Position numbers and translations under genes: made by a program. This document shows positions 25,362 through 34,027 of a stretch of DNA of 64,000 nucleotides, one piece after another. Position 1 is the stretch's first letter. Each line of letters opens with the position of its first letter. Where the stretch lies: the NCBI GenBank assembly GCA_037724045.1, contig JBBJOW010000014.1, positions 7,566 to 71,565 of the forward strand, given 5' to 3'. The DNA comes from DATLGB01 sp037724045. GTDB taxonomy: Bacteria > Actinomycetota > Thermoleophilia > Solirubrobacterales > Solirubrobacteraceae. The notes below the pieces were generated by a model that was not told the DNA's origin, did no database searches, and worked only from the letters and a program-made list of their open reading frames with translations.

Positions 25362-26296
25362 TCCGGCACGTCGATGTTCTTCGTGTCCCGCACGACGTAC
25401 AGCGGTCGTCGCTTGACCTCGTCGTAGATGCGCCCGACGTACTCGCCGATCACCCCGAGCGTCATCAGCTGGATCCCGCCCAGGAGCAGGATGAGGACCA
25501 GCGTCGAGGAGATGCCGGGGACGAAGATGTCCGAGTAGCGGGCCACGATCGTCAGCGGGATGGCCAAAAAGGCGAACGCCGAGATCGCGAACCCGATGAC
25601 GGTCGCCAGCTGCAGCGGGAAGTACGAGAAGCTCGAGATCGCGTCGAAGGAGAAGCGCAGCATCTTGCGCAGCGTGAACTTGGTCTCCCCGGAGGCGCGG
25701 GCAGCGCGCTCGTAGGTCACCGCGGTCTGCGTGAAGCCGATCCAGACCGTCATGCCGCGCAGGAAGCGCGCCCGCTCGGGCATCGCCAGCAGCGCGTCGA
25801 GCGCCCGGCGGTCCATGAGGCGGAAGTCGCCGGAGTCCACCGGCAGCTCGAGCTGGGCCAGACGCGCCATCAGCCGGTAGAAGACGTGCGCGGTGTAGAG
25901 CTTCATGCGCGTCTCCCCCTCCCGGCTCTCACGCACGGCGTACACGACGTCCGCGCCGTCGCGCCAGCGCTCGACCATCTCGACGATCAGCTCCGGCGGG
26001 TCCTGGAGGTCGGCGTCGATCATCGCCACGGCGTCACCGCGCGCGTGCTCGAGGCCCGCCGTGATGGCGGCCTGGTGGCCGAAGTTGCGCGAGAGGGTGA
26101 TGACCTTGACCCGCTCGTCGTCAGCCGCGAGCTGGGCGAGGATCTCGGGCGTGGCGTCGCCGCTGCCGTCGTCGACGACTACGAGCTCCCAGCGATGCGC
26201 GGCGAGCGCGGCGGCCACCCGCTCGTAGAGGGCGCGCGCGCTGCCCTGTTCGTCGTGCATGGGCGTGACGACGCTGATCAGCCCCGGCGAGCGCAC
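25358..26296 (-). CDS. Membrane-anchored GT2 polyprenyl-phosphate glycosyltransferase
   Basis: A 312-residue GtrB/DPM1-like protein. The GT2 domain has VVTPMHDEQGSA, VVDDGSGDATPEIL, NFGHQAAITAGLEHARGDAV and the metal motif MIDADLQDPPELI. Two C-terminal hydrophobic segments (LATVIGFAISAFAFLAIPL and TLVLILLLGGIQLMTLGVIG) are followed by EYVGRIYDEVKRRPLYVV, the standard end of this family. It makes undecaprenyl-phosphate sugars for GT-C enzymes. I chose the GTG at 26296, 43 bp from the divergent proline dehydrogenase start. Confidence 0.92.
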   Translation of the reverse strand: MRSPGLISVVTPMHDEQGSARALYERVAAALAAHRWELVVVDDGSGDATPEILAQLAADDERVKVITLSRNFGHQAAITAGLEHARGDAVAMIDADLQDPPELIVEMVERWRDGADVVYAVRESREGETRMKLYTAHVFYRLMARLAQLELPVDSGDFRLMDRRALDALLAMPERARFLRGMTVWIGFTQTAVTYERAARASGETKFTLRKMLRFSFDAISSFSYFPLQLATVIGFAISAFAFLAIPLTIVARYSDIFVPGISSTLVLILLLGGIQLMTLGVIGEYVGRIYDEVKRRPLYVVRDTKNIDVPE

Positions 26297-26339
26297 TCGT
26301 CCGCAGGATACGTGGCCCGGCGGTAACGTCCTTCCGTGA

Positions 26340-27707
26340 GTGGACGAACTCGAGCGTGAGCTGCAGTCGGTGGGACGGGAGCTCGCCGCAGCGCTTCCGT
26401 CGGCGGCCCGGCACCCGCTCAAGGCCGTCGACGACCGGGCCATGGAGCTCGCCTCGTCCGACCAGGAGCTCAAGGCGGCGCTGTTTCGCTTCGTCGACGT
26501 GGTGCCGGCGTGCCGCGGGATCGACGACCTGGCTCGCCATCTCTCGGGCTTCCTGCGCGAGGTTTCGGCACCCCCGCCGCCCATCGCGGTAGCGATGGGC
26601 CTCTCCAACTCGCGTGCCGGCCGGGCGGCCCTCGGCTCGGCCGCGGCGGCCGGCGTCAAGCACATGGCGCACCGCTTCATCGTGGGCGAGTCGCCCGCCG
26701 CGGCGATGGGCGATCTGCGCGGCCTGTGGAAGGACGGCGTCGCCGCGACGGTCGACCTGCTCGGCGAGGCCACCGTCACCCAGGCCGAAGCCCAGCGCTA
26801 CGCGGCCCGCTGCGCGGAGGCGCTCGACGCGCTGACGTCCTCGACGGCGGACTGGCCGGCCCGGGAGCACCTCGAGGCGGACGCGCTCGGGCCGCTGCCG
26901 CGCGCCAACCTCTCGGTGAAGGTGTCGGCGCTGACGCCGCTGCTGCGCCCGGACGCCCCCGAGCGCGGCCAGCGCGACGCGGCGGGCCGCCTGCGCGAGT
27001 TGCTGCGACTGTCGCGCGACCGCGGTGCGCACCTGCACATCGACATGGAGTCGCTGGATTCCCGCGACGCCGTCGTACAGCTGATCCTCGACCTGCTCGG
27101 CGAGGAGGAGTTCCGCGACGGCCCGTCGGCCGGGATCGTGCTGCAGGCCTACCTGCGCGACTCGCCCGACACCGTGCAGCTCGTGCTCGACTGGGCCCGG
27201 GCCACGCCGCGCACCCATCCGCTCACCATCCGCCTGGTCAAGGGCGCCTACTGGGACCACGAAGTGGTCCAGGCGAATCAATCGGGCTGGTCGGTGCCCG
27301 TCTTCGAGGTCAAGGCCGACTGCGACCGCAACTTCGAGGCGCTCACCCGTCAGCTGCTCGACTCCCGCGACGTCGTCCGGCTCGCGGTCGGCTCCCACAA
27401 CCTGCGCTCCGTCGCCCACGCGATCGCGTACAACCGCATCGTCGGGGGAAACGACGTCGATCTCGAGCTGCAGGTCTTGCGCGGCCTCGGCGACCCCCTG
27501 CAGGCCGCGATGGCCAGCCGCGGCTTCCGGGTGCGCGCGTACTGCCCGGTCGGCGACCTCGTCGCCGGCATGGCCTACCTCGTGCGGCGCCTGCTGGAGA
27601 ACACGAGCAACGACTCGTTCCTGCTCGCCCAGTCCCAGGGCACGTCGGTGGACGACCTCCTCAGAGCGCCCGGGAGCGAAGCGGTGGCGCCGCGAAGCGC
27701 GACCTGA
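26340..27707 (+). CDS. Proline dehydrogenase
   Basis: The FAD-linked enzyme oxidises proline to pyrroline-5-carboxylate. The 455-residue protein shows the ProDH barrel motifs NLSVKVSALTPLL, HIDMESLDSRDAV, VLQAYLRDSPDTV and RLVKGAYWDHEVV, with the late SHNLRSVAHAI and YCPVGDLVAGMAYLVRRLLEN. Bacteria often fuse this to P5C dehydrogenase as PutA; here they are separate genes whose stop and start overlap by one base (TGATG). The GTG at 26340 was chosen; a GTG at 26336 is out of frame. Confidence 0.94.
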   Translation: MDELERELQSVGRELAAALPSAARHPLKAVDDRAMELASSDQELKAALFRFVDVVPACRGIDDLARHLSGFLREVSAPPPPIAVAMGLSNSRAGRAALGSAAAAGVKHMAHRFIVGESPAAAMGDLRGLWKDGVAATVDLLGEATVTQAEAQRYAARCAEALDALTSSTADWPAREHLEADALGPLPRANLSVKVSALTPLLRPDAPERGQRDAAGRLRELLRLSRDRGAHLHIDMESLDSRDAVVQLILDLLGEEEFRDGPSAGIVLQAYLRDSPDTVQLVLDWARATPRTHPLTIRLVKGAYWDHEVVQANQSGWSVPVFEVKADCDRNFEALTRQLLDSRDVVRLAVGSHNLRSVAHAIAYNRIVGGNDVDLELQVLRGLGDPLQAAMASRGFRVRAYCPVGDLVAGMAYLVRRLLENTSNDSFLLAQSQGTSVDDLLRAPGSEAVAPRSAT

Positions 27708-29236
27708 TGAAGCCCTTCACCAACGAGCCGGTGCTCGAGCTGCGCCGCGCCCCGATTCGAGCGTCGCTGGCGGACGCCCTGGCGAGCGTGGACGCCGAAC
27801 TGCCGCTGCGTGTCGGCGGCGACGCCCTCGTCTCCGTCGACCCGTGCCAGTCCGACCGTGTCGTCGCCATCGCCGCGACGGCTTCGGAGGCGGACGTCGA
27901 CGCGGCGCTGGCCATCGCCACGGCCGCGTCGGGGAGATGGGCCGCGACGCCTGCCGGTGAGCGCGCCGAGCGGCTCGTCGCGGCCGCCGCGGTCCTGCGG
28001 CGTGACCGGCTGCGCTGCGCGGCGCTGGCGCTGCGCGAGTGCGGCAAGCCCTGGCCCGAGGCCGACGCCGACGTCTGCGAGGCGATCGACTTCCTCGAGT
28101 TCTACGCCCGCGGCGCCCTCGAGCTCGACCGCTCGATCGAGCTCATGCAGGTGCCCGGGGAGCGCAACGAGCTGCGCTACGCCCCGCGGGGCGTGGTGGC
28201 GGTGATCGCGCCGTGGAACTTCCCGCTCGCTATCCCGCTGGGCATGGCCGCCGCCGGCCTGGCCACGGGCAACGCCGTCATCCTCAAGCCCGCCGAGCAG
28301 GCGCCGGGCTGCGCGCTGGTGCTCGCGGAGGCGCTGCGCGAGGCGGGCATCCCCGAGGGCGTCTTCCAGCTGCTCACCGGCGAGGGCGAGGTCGGCGCGC
28401 AGCTGGTCGCCGACCGGCGGGTGCACACCATCGCCTTCACCGGCTCCAACGCCGTCGGGCTCGAGATCGTCCGCTCCGCCGCCGAGGTGCGCGAGGGCCA
28501 GCACCACCTCAAGCGCGTGATCGCGGAGATGGGCGGCAAGAACTGCGTGCTCGTCGACGCCGACGCCGATCCGGACGAGGTCGTCCCCGCCCTGATCGCG
28601 AGCGCCTTCACCTACGCCGGCCAGAAGTGTTCCGCCGCCGCGCGCGTCCTCTGTCACGAGGCTATCCACGACGCGCTGGTGGAGCGCCTCGCCGGAGCGG
28701 TCGAGCTGCTCGAGGTCGCGCCCGCCGAGCGGCCGTCCGTCGACGTCCCGGCCGTCATCGAGCAGGAAGCCCTCGACCGGCATCGGCGCTTCGCCGAGCT
28801 GGCGGCCGGCCAGGGCCGGCGCTTTGTGAATCCCGAGGTGCCCGACGGCGGCTTCTACGCGCCCCCGACGCTCGTGTGCGACCTGCCCGAGGACTCCGAG
28901 GTGCTGTCGACGGAGGTCTTCGCGCCGCTGCTGGCCGTGGAGCGCGTGCAGTCGATGGACGCTGCCGTGGACCGACTCGAGGCGTCGCCCTACGCGCTCA
29001 CCGCCGGGCTCTTCTGCCGCAACCCCGACACGGTCGCCGAGGTCATCCGCCGCTCGCCGGTGGGCAACCTCTACGTCAACCGCGCGATCACCGGCGCCAT
29101 GGTCGCCCGCCAGCCCTTCGGCGGCAACAAGCTCTCAGGCACCGGGACCAAGGCCGGCGGGCCCGGCTACCTGCTGCAGTTCGTCGAGCCGCGCGTGGTG
29201 ACCGAGAACACCATGCGCCACGGGTTGGTCGTGTGA
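27707..29236 (+). CDS. L-glutamate gamma-semialdehyde (P5C) dehydrogenase
   Basis: The enzyme oxidises the proline dehydrogenase product to glutamate with NAD. The 509-residue aldehyde dehydrogenase has APWNFPLAIPLGM, FTGSNAVG as the cofactor loop, the catalytic Glu in AEMGGKN and the catalytic Cys in AGQKCSAAARV. GTGTKAGGPGYLLQF near the C-terminus is specific to P5CDH. The start overlaps the proline dehydrogenase stop, so the pair is a two-gene catabolic operon. Confidence 0.95.
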   Translation: MKPFTNEPVLELRRAPIRASLADALASVDAELPLRVGGDALVSVDPCQSDRVVAIAATASEADVDAALAIATAASGRWAATPAGERAERLVAAAAVLRRDRLRCAALALRECGKPWPEADADVCEAIDFLEFYARGALELDRSIELMQVPGERNELRYAPRGVVAVIAPWNFPLAIPLGMAAAGLATGNAVILKPAEQAPGCALVLAEALREAGIPEGVFQLLTGEGEVGAQLVADRRVHTIAFTGSNAVGLEIVRSAAEVREGQHHLKRVIAEMGGKNCVLVDADADPDEVVPALIASAFTYAGQKCSAAARVLCHEAIHDALVERLAGAVELLEVAPAERPSVDVPAVIEQEALDRHRRFAELAAGQGRRFVNPEVPDGGFYAPPTLVCDLPEDSEVLSTEVFAPLLAVERVQSMDAAVDRLEASPYALTAGLFCRNPDTVAEVIRRSPVGNLYVNRAITGAMVARQPFGGNKLSGTGTKAGGPGYLLQFVEPRVVTENTMRHGLVV

Positions 29237-29247
29237 CGTCGTCCGGA

Positions 29248-29267
29248 GGACTGCGCTTGCGCCGTCC
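29248..29267. terminator. Hairpin downstream of the proline catabolic pair
   Basis: GGACTGCG and CGCCGTCC pair around a 4-base loop with one mismatch. It sits in the 43-bp gap between two convergent genes. There is no T tract, so its role as an intrinsic terminator is uncertain. Confidence 0.4.
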
Positions 29268-29279
29268 GTAGGACGAAAC

Positions 29280-29747
29280 CTACCTCCGGCGCAGCATGCG
29301 CCGCTTGGCCGGGCGCCGGAAGCTCTCCTGGCTGAACGCGGCGTTGACCCCCACCAGCGCAGTCTCGGATACGAGCGTGACGAGGCCGAGCGCGTTGAGG
29401 CGGCGCTTGAGGCTGGCCTGACGGTCGGTCGCCGCGGGCGCCGGCGAGTCGCCGTCGATCAGCGGGACGGCGCCGTCGGGCGCGCTGCGCGCAAAGCGCA
29501 CGCCTTCGATCGCGGTGGCGATGCCGCTGACGGCCACCGCGCCGAGCAGGACGTCGCGGGCGAGGGCGAGCCGGCGCTCGGCCGGTGTGAGCCAGCGGTC
29601 GTCGACCTCGTTGGCGCGCGCGCCCAGCCAGCCGGCGGACACCGCGAGCAGCGAGATCGAGTTGACGGTCCCGTAGGAGCGCCACGCGGCGTTGATGACC
29701 TTGCCGCGCTCGGCGGGGTCGGCGATCTCGGTCACCGCCGGGTGCAT
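29280..29747 (-). CDS. Hypothetical membrane-associated protein
   Basis: I do not recognise the family. The 155-residue protein has three or four mildly hydrophobic helices, including ISLLAVSAGWLGA, ARDVLLGAVAVSGIATA and NALGLVTLVSETALVGVNAAF. A charged linker (EVDDRWLTPAERRLAL) and a basic tail (FRRPAKRRMLRRR) surround them. The basic tail suggests a cytoplasmic C-terminus. It is separated from the macro-domain gene by two hairpins, so it is probably transcribed independently. Confidence 0.75.
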   Translation of the reverse strand: MHPAVTEIADPAERGKVINAAWRSYGTVNSISLLAVSAGWLGARANEVDDRWLTPAERRLALARDVLLGAVAVSGIATAIEGVRFARSAPDGAVPLIDGDSPAPAATDRQASLKRRLNALGLVTLVSETALVGVNAAFSQESFRRPAKRRMLRRR

Positions 29748-29771
29748 CAGGCCGGCCGTATCAGGGGGTTG

Positions 29772-29812
29772 ACCCGGCGCGAAGCCCGGGTGTAAGGGGG
29801 CGAAGCCCCCTT
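29772..29812 (-). terminator. Tandem hairpins after the macro-domain gene
   Basis: Two adjacent stems lie in the gap after the macro-domain stop. One is ACCCGG with CCGGGT at 29772-29791. The other is AAGGGGGC with GCCCCCTT around a GAA loop at 29794-29812. Read on the minus strand they follow the pdxS-pdxT-macro run. The 8-bp perfect stem is the stronger candidate terminator. Confidence 0.55.
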
Positions 29813-29880
29813 GCGTGGGCGGCGCGGCCGAGCTGGCTGACGGGAAGCGACGGGCGGGGCAGCGAAGGCATCTCTATCTC

Positions 29881-30378
29881 CTACCCACGGACCGCCGCCG
29901 CAAATGCGGCGTGCGTGGCGCTGTCGAACAGCCAGAAGCGGATCTCGTCCAGCGGCGCGTCGGCGACCGTGCGGATGGCGATCGGGGCGGCGAGCTCGAC
30001 CGGGAACCCGTAGACGCCGGTCGAGACGGAGGGGAACGCGATCCGGCGCGCGCCCAGCTCGACGGCCACCTCGGCGGAGCGCCGGTAGGCCGAAGTCAGC
30101 AGCTCCTCCTCCCCGTGGTTGCCGCCGTGCCAGACGGGCCCGACCGTGTGGATCACCCACGTCGCCGCCAGCTTGTAGCCCTTCGTCGCCTTGGCGTCGC
30201 CGGTCTCGCAGCCACCCAGCGTGCGACATTCCCCCAGGAGCCCGGGACCGGCGGCGCGGTGGATCGCCCCGTCGACGCCGCCGCCGCCGAGCAGGCTCGG
30301 GTTCGCCGCGTTGACGATCGCATCGGCCTCGGCGTCCCGGGTGATGTCGCCCCGCTTCAGTGTGATGCGAGCAGCCAT
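29881..30378 (-). CDS. Macro-domain (ADP-ribose-binding) protein
   Basis: A 165-residue stand-alone macro domain of the MacroD/YmdB type, which hydrolyses O-acetyl-ADP-ribose or removes ADP-ribose from proteins. It starts MAARITLKRGDITRDAEADA, then the catalytic-loop motif IVNAANPSLLGGGGVDGAIH and, later, FPSVSTGVYGFPVE for the distal ribose and phosphate. The start overlaps the end of pdxT by 22 bp, so it is very likely cotranscribed with the PLP-synthase genes. That pairing is not one I know as standard. Confidence 0.92.
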   Translation of the reverse strand: MAARITLKRGDITRDAEADAIVNAANPSLLGGGGVDGAIHRAAGPGLLGECRTLGGCETGDAKATKGYKLAATWVIHTVGPVWHGGNHGEEELLTSAYRRSAEVAVELGARRIAFPSVSTGVYGFPVELAAPIAIRTVADAPLDEIRFWLFDSATHAAFAAAVRG

Positions 30379-30893
30379 CGGTGCAGGCGATCCTCCCCGG
30401 CGAGCTCGGGGTGAAACGCGGTGGCGAGCAGATTGCCCTGGCGCACCGCGACGGGATGACCGTCGATCGCGGCGAGCACCTTGACGCCCTCGCCGTGCTC
30501 GGCCACCCACGGCGCGCGGATGAAGACCGCGTGCAGCGGGCCGATGCCGTCCAGCTCGACGTCGGCCTCGAAGGAGCGCACCTGGCGCCCGAACGCGTTG
30601 CGCTCGCAGCGCCAGTCGCCGAGTCCGAGGTGGTCGCGATCGAGCATGATCATCCCCGCGCACGTCCCGAGGACGCCGATACCGCTGCCGACAAGCTCGC
30701 GCAGCGGCTCGGCAAGCCCCTCGCGCTCGATGCCGAGCGTCATCGTGGTCGACTCGCCCCCCGGCATCACCAGCGCGTCGAGCCCGGCGAGGTGCGCAGG
30801 CGTGCGGACCTCGCGGACGTCCGCGCCGAGCCCGCGCAGGACCCGGCCGTGCGCGGCGAAGTCGCCCTGAAGGGCGAGGACTCCGACTACCAA
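30357..30893 (-). CDS. pdxT: PLP synthase glutaminase subunit PdxT
   Basis: PdxT releases ammonia from glutamine for PdxS in deoxyxylulose-5-phosphate-independent pyridoxal-5-phosphate synthesis. The 178-residue protein carries GVLALQGDFAAH, the PGGESTTM motif, the nucleophile Cys in LGTCAGMIML and the His-Glu end of the triad in TAFHPELAGE. Its start overlaps pdxS by 7 bp. Confidence 0.96.
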   Translation of the reverse strand: MVVGVLALQGDFAAHGRVLRGLGADVREVRTPAHLAGLDALVMPGGESTTMTLGIEREGLAEPLRELVGSGIGVLGTCAGMIMLDRDHLGLGDWRCERNAFGRQVRSFEADVELDGIGPLHAVFIRAPWVAEHGEGVKVLAAIDGHPVAVRQGNLLATAFHPELAGEDRLHRWLLASH

Positions 30894-31771
30894 CCGCGGC
30901 CCGCGAGCAGCTGGGACTCCTCCAGCTTGCGGGTCTCCAGCGAGTCCATCGCCGCGCCGAGGCCTTCCGACGCCTTCGCGACGCGATCCGGGTCGGCGAA
31001 GTGGGTTGTCGCCTCGACGATCGCACGGGCGCGCCCGGCGGGATCAGAGGACTTGAAGATGCCCGAGCCGACAAAGTTGCCCTCGGCGCCGAGCTGCATC
31101 ATCAGCGCGGCGTCGGCCGGGGTGGCGATGCCTCCCGCGCAGAACAGGACGACGGGCAGCTTGCCGTCGCGCGCGACCCGGCGGACGACGTCCAGCGGCG
31201 CCTGGTGCTCCTTGGCGGCGGTCGCGAGCTCCATGTCGTCCATGATCGTGAGCCTGCGGACCTCGCTCGAGATGCGGCGCATGTGGCGAACGGCCTCGAC
31301 GATGTCGCCGGTGCCGGCCTCGCCCTTGGAGCGGATCATGGCGGCGCCCTCGCCGATGCGGCGCAGCGCCTCGCCCAGGTTGGTCGCGCCGCAGACGAAC
31401 GGGACCTTGAACCCCCACTTGTCGATGTGGTTGGCCTCGTCGGCGGGAGTGAGAACTTCGGACTCGTCCACATAATCGACCTCGAGGGACTCGAGCACCT
31501 GCGCCTCGGCGAAGTGCCCGATGCGCGCCTTGGCCATCACCGGAATGGTCACGACCTCCTGGATGCCCCGGATCATCGCGGGGTCCGACATGCGCGCGAC
31601 CCCGCCGTCGCGGCGGATGTCGGACGGCACGCGCTCGAGCGCCATGACCGCGACCGCGCCGGCGTCCTCGGCGATACGCGCCTGCTCGGCGTCGACGACG
31701 TCCATGATGACGCCGCCCTTGAGCATCTCGGCCAGCCCGGCCTTGACCCTGAAGGTGCTTTCGTCGCGCAT
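30887..31771 (-). CDS. pdxS: PLP synthase subunit PdxS
   Basis: PdxS is the TIM-barrel synthase that combines ribose-5-phosphate, glyceraldehyde-3-phosphate and ammonia into pyridoxal 5-phosphate. The protein has KAGLAEMLKGGVIMDVV, the active-site lysines in VMAKARIGHFAEAQ and IRSKGEAGTGDI, and FCAGGIATPADAALMMQLGA. I chose the ATG at 31771 (MRDESTFRVK). The 294-residue length is normal. It is the first gene of the pdxS-pdxT-macro run. Confidence 0.96.
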   Translation of the reverse strand: MRDESTFRVKAGLAEMLKGGVIMDVVDAEQARIAEDAGAVAVMALERVPSDIRRDGGVARMSDPAMIRGIQEVVTIPVMAKARIGHFAEAQVLESLEVDYVDESEVLTPADEANHIDKWGFKVPFVCGATNLGEALRRIGEGAAMIRSKGEAGTGDIVEAVRHMRRISSEVRRLTIMDDMELATAAKEHQAPLDVVRRVARDGKLPVVLFCAGGIATPADAALMMQLGAEGNFVGSGIFKSSDPAGRARAIVEATTHFADPDRVAKASEGLGAAMDSLETRKLEESQLLAGRGW

Positions 31772-31819
31772 GCCGACCAGTCTAAGTCCGCCTGGCGAAG
31801 CCAAAGCGGACGAATGGCC

Positions 31820-32671
31820 CTACTTCAATTTGAATGCCTTGATGCGATCGTCGTACTGCGCGGCGTCTCTTGCGTACACCCCGTACGCGAGTGCCTGCAG
31901 CAGCGACAGCAGGCCCGTATGGGAGCGCACGAACGCGGGCGAGTTCGACGAGTACCAGAGGGTGCGGTCCGCGAGCTTGGCGACGTCGGACAGCGACGCA
32001 TCGGAGATGGCGAGCGTCGCGGCGTTGCGATGGCGCGCGATCTTCATCGCACGCACGACCAGCGGATGGGGACGGCCGGCGCTGAGGCCGATCACCATGG
32101 TGTGGTCGTCGATACGACCCAACCGGGACAGCGACTCCTGCGACGGCGACGCGGCGATCTCCGACCGCACGTCGAGCAGCATCAGCAGGTGACGCAGGTA
32201 GGAGGCGAAGAAGGCCATCTGATCGACGCCGGCGATGAGCACGCGCTCGGCGGTCGCGATCGCCTCGACGGCACCCTCGACCTCGGACCGGCTGATCGCC
32301 CGGGCCGTCTCCTCCACGTTGGCGAAGTCCGCGGCCACGACCGCTTCGAAGGGCCCTTGATCGATGCTGAAGAGCGGCTCGGCCTCCGGCTTGGCCTCGC
32401 GCCGGCGGTACTCCTCCCGCGCCGAGGCCTGCAGTTCGGGGAAGCCCTCGAAGCCCAGCGCCTGCGAGAAGCGCACCACCGTCGACGACGACGTCGACGC
32501 ACGGCGGGCGAGCTCCTCCGCCGTGTGGAAGGCGACCTCGTCGAGGTGGTCGACCACGTACTGGGCCACGTCCTTCTGCGAGCGCGAGAACTCGTCGAAG
32601 CGCGAGGAGATGTACGCGGAGAGGGTTTGGTGCCCGGAGGCGGCGGGGGGCATCGGCGCGGTTTTCGGCAT
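31820..32671 (-). CDS. MurR/RpiR-family transcriptional regulator
   Basis: A 283-residue regulator with an N-terminal RpiR helix-turn-helix (SQKDVAQYVVDHLDEVAFHT, then ARRASTSSSTVVRFSQALG) and a C-terminal SIS domain (VEAIATAERVLIAGVDQM, MVIGLSAGRPHPLV) that binds phosphosugars. Such proteins control sugar and amino-sugar genes. Its 48-bp gap to the divergent rfbC gene is a plausible shared operator. An effector cannot be named. Confidence 0.92.
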   Translation of the reverse strand: MPKTAPMPPAASGHQTLSAYISSRFDEFSRSQKDVAQYVVDHLDEVAFHTAEELARRASTSSSTVVRFSQALGFEGFPELQASAREEYRRREAKPEAEPLFSIDQGPFEAVVAADFANVEETARAISRSEVEGAVEAIATAERVLIAGVDQMAFFASYLRHLLMLLDVRSEIAASPSQESLSRLGRIDDHTMVIGLSAGRPHPLVVRAMKIARHRNAATLAISDASLSDVAKLADRTLWYSSNSPAFVRSHTGLLSLLQALAYGVYARDAAQYDDRIKAFKLK

Positions 32672-32719
32672 TGCCCGTCCGCAATTCGCTCCCGCGCCTG
32701 CCTATCCTCCCCGCCACGC

Positions 32720-33256
32720 GTGCAGCTTGTTCCGACCCGCCTCGACGGACTCCGTCTCTTCGCCCCCGCTGTGCACGGCGACTCACGCGGTTTCTTCGTG
32801 GAGACGTTCCGCGAGGAGTCATGGGACCTGGGCGCCACGTTCGCGCAGGACAACCATTCCCGCTCGCGCCGCGGGACCGTGCGCGGCATCCACTTCCAGA
32901 CGACGCCGGGCCAGGGCAAGCTCGTGCGCTGCGCGCGCGGGACCGTGTGGGACGTGGTCGTCGACCTGCGCGCCGGCTCGGCGACCTACGGGCAGTGGGA
33001 GGCCGTCGAGCTCGACGACGTCAACCATCATCAGCTCTGGATCCCCGTCGGCTTCGGCCACGGGTTCTGCGTGCTCTCCGAGACCGCCGACTTCGTCTAC
33101 AAGTGCACCAACTACTACGACCCCGCGACGGAGGCCGGCATCTCCTTCGAGGATCCCGACGTCGGCATCGAATGGCCGCTGCCCCGTGAGGAGCTGCTGT
33201 TCTCCGACCGCGACCGCGACGCCCCGCGGCTCGCGGACATCGACCCACCCTTCTAG
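32720..33256 (+). CDS. rfbC: dTDP-4-dehydrorhamnose 3,5-epimerase
   Basis: The cupin-fold epimerase of dTDP-L-rhamnose synthesis. The 178-residue protein has DSRGFFVETFRE, FAQDNHSRS, the catalytic His in RGTVRGIHFQ, and the later IPVGFGHGFCVLSE and YKCTNYYDP motifs. The GTG at 32720 gives VQLVPTRLDGL. No rfbA, rfbB or rfbD is in the window. It would serve the glycan clusters; the stop is directly followed by the gluQ start. Confidence 0.93.
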   Translation: MQLVPTRLDGLRLFAPAVHGDSRGFFVETFREESWDLGATFAQDNHSRSRRGTVRGIHFQTTPGQGKLVRCARGTVWDVVVDLRAGSATYGQWEAVELDDVNHHQLWIPVGFGHGFCVLSETADFVYKCTNYYDPATEAGISFEDPDVGIEWPLPREELLFSDRDRDAPRLADIDPPF

Positions 33257-34009
33257 ATGGTCGGGCGCTACGCGCCGAGCCCGACGGGCGATCTGCACCT
33301 CGGCAACCTGCGCACCGCGGTGATCGCGCACCGGCGTGCGAGCCGCTTTCTCATGCGCGTGGAGGACCTCGACGTCGGGCGGGTGCGGCCGGGCGCCGCC
33401 GATCGCCAGCTCGCGGACCTGCGCGCGGTGGGCGTGCACTGGGAGGAGCCGGTCGTCTTCCAGTCCGAGCGCACGGCGCTCTACGAGGCGGCGCTGGGGC
33501 AGCTGGACACCTACGAGTGCTTCTGCACGCGGGCCGAGATCCGCGAGGCGCCGTCGGCCCCGCACGCGCCGCCGGGCTTCTATCCGGGCACCTGCCGCGA
33601 CCTCTCGGCCGGTGAGCGCGCCGCGCGCACAGCCGTCCGCGCGCCCGCCGTCCGCGTCCGGGCCGGCGACGGCGCGGTCGACGACTTCGTCGTCCGTCGC
33701 AACGACGGCGCCTTCGCCTACCAGCTGGCTGTGGTCGTCGACGACGCCGAGCAGGGCATCGAGGAGGTGGTGCGCGGCGCCGACCTCGCCGACTCCGAGC
33801 CTCGTCAACGCTGGCTCTACCGCGCGCTCGGCCTGCGCGAGCCGGCCTTCGTGCACGTCGGCCTCGTCCTCGGGTCCGGCGGCGTCCGGCTCGCCAAGCG
33901 CCACGGCGCGATCACTCTGCGGGCGCTCGGCGCCGAGGCTGCCCGCTCCTGGATCGAGGCCTCGCTGGACCGGCCGCTCTCCGAGCCCGTCGTGTACGAC
34001 CCGCCCTGA
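33257..34009 (+). CDS. gluQ: Glutamyl-Q tRNA(Asp) synthetase
   Basis: A truncated class I synthetase that attaches glutamate to the queuosine base of tRNA(Asp). The 250-residue protein contains RYAPSPTGDLHLGNLRTA (HIGH-equivalent), RVEDLDVGRVRPG and the zinc-site Cys pair ECFC with a later GTC. RLAKRHGAITL is the KMSKS-equivalent. It lacks the anticodon-binding half, which separates it from GltX. It is somewhat shorter than the proteobacterial enzymes (about 300). The ATG is contiguous with the rfbC stop. Confidence 0.92.
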   Translation: MVGRYAPSPTGDLHLGNLRTAVIAHRRASRFLMRVEDLDVGRVRPGAADRQLADLRAVGVHWEEPVVFQSERTALYEAALGQLDTYECFCTRAEIREAPSAPHAPPGFYPGTCRDLSAGERAARTAVRAPAVRVRAGDGAVDDFVVRRNDGAFAYQLAVVVDDAEQGIEEVVRGADLADSEPRQRWLYRALGLREPAFVHVGLVLGSGGVRLAKRHGAITLRALGAEAARSWIEASLDRPLSEPVVYDPP

Positions 34010-34027
34010 TGTCACACTGACCCTCGG

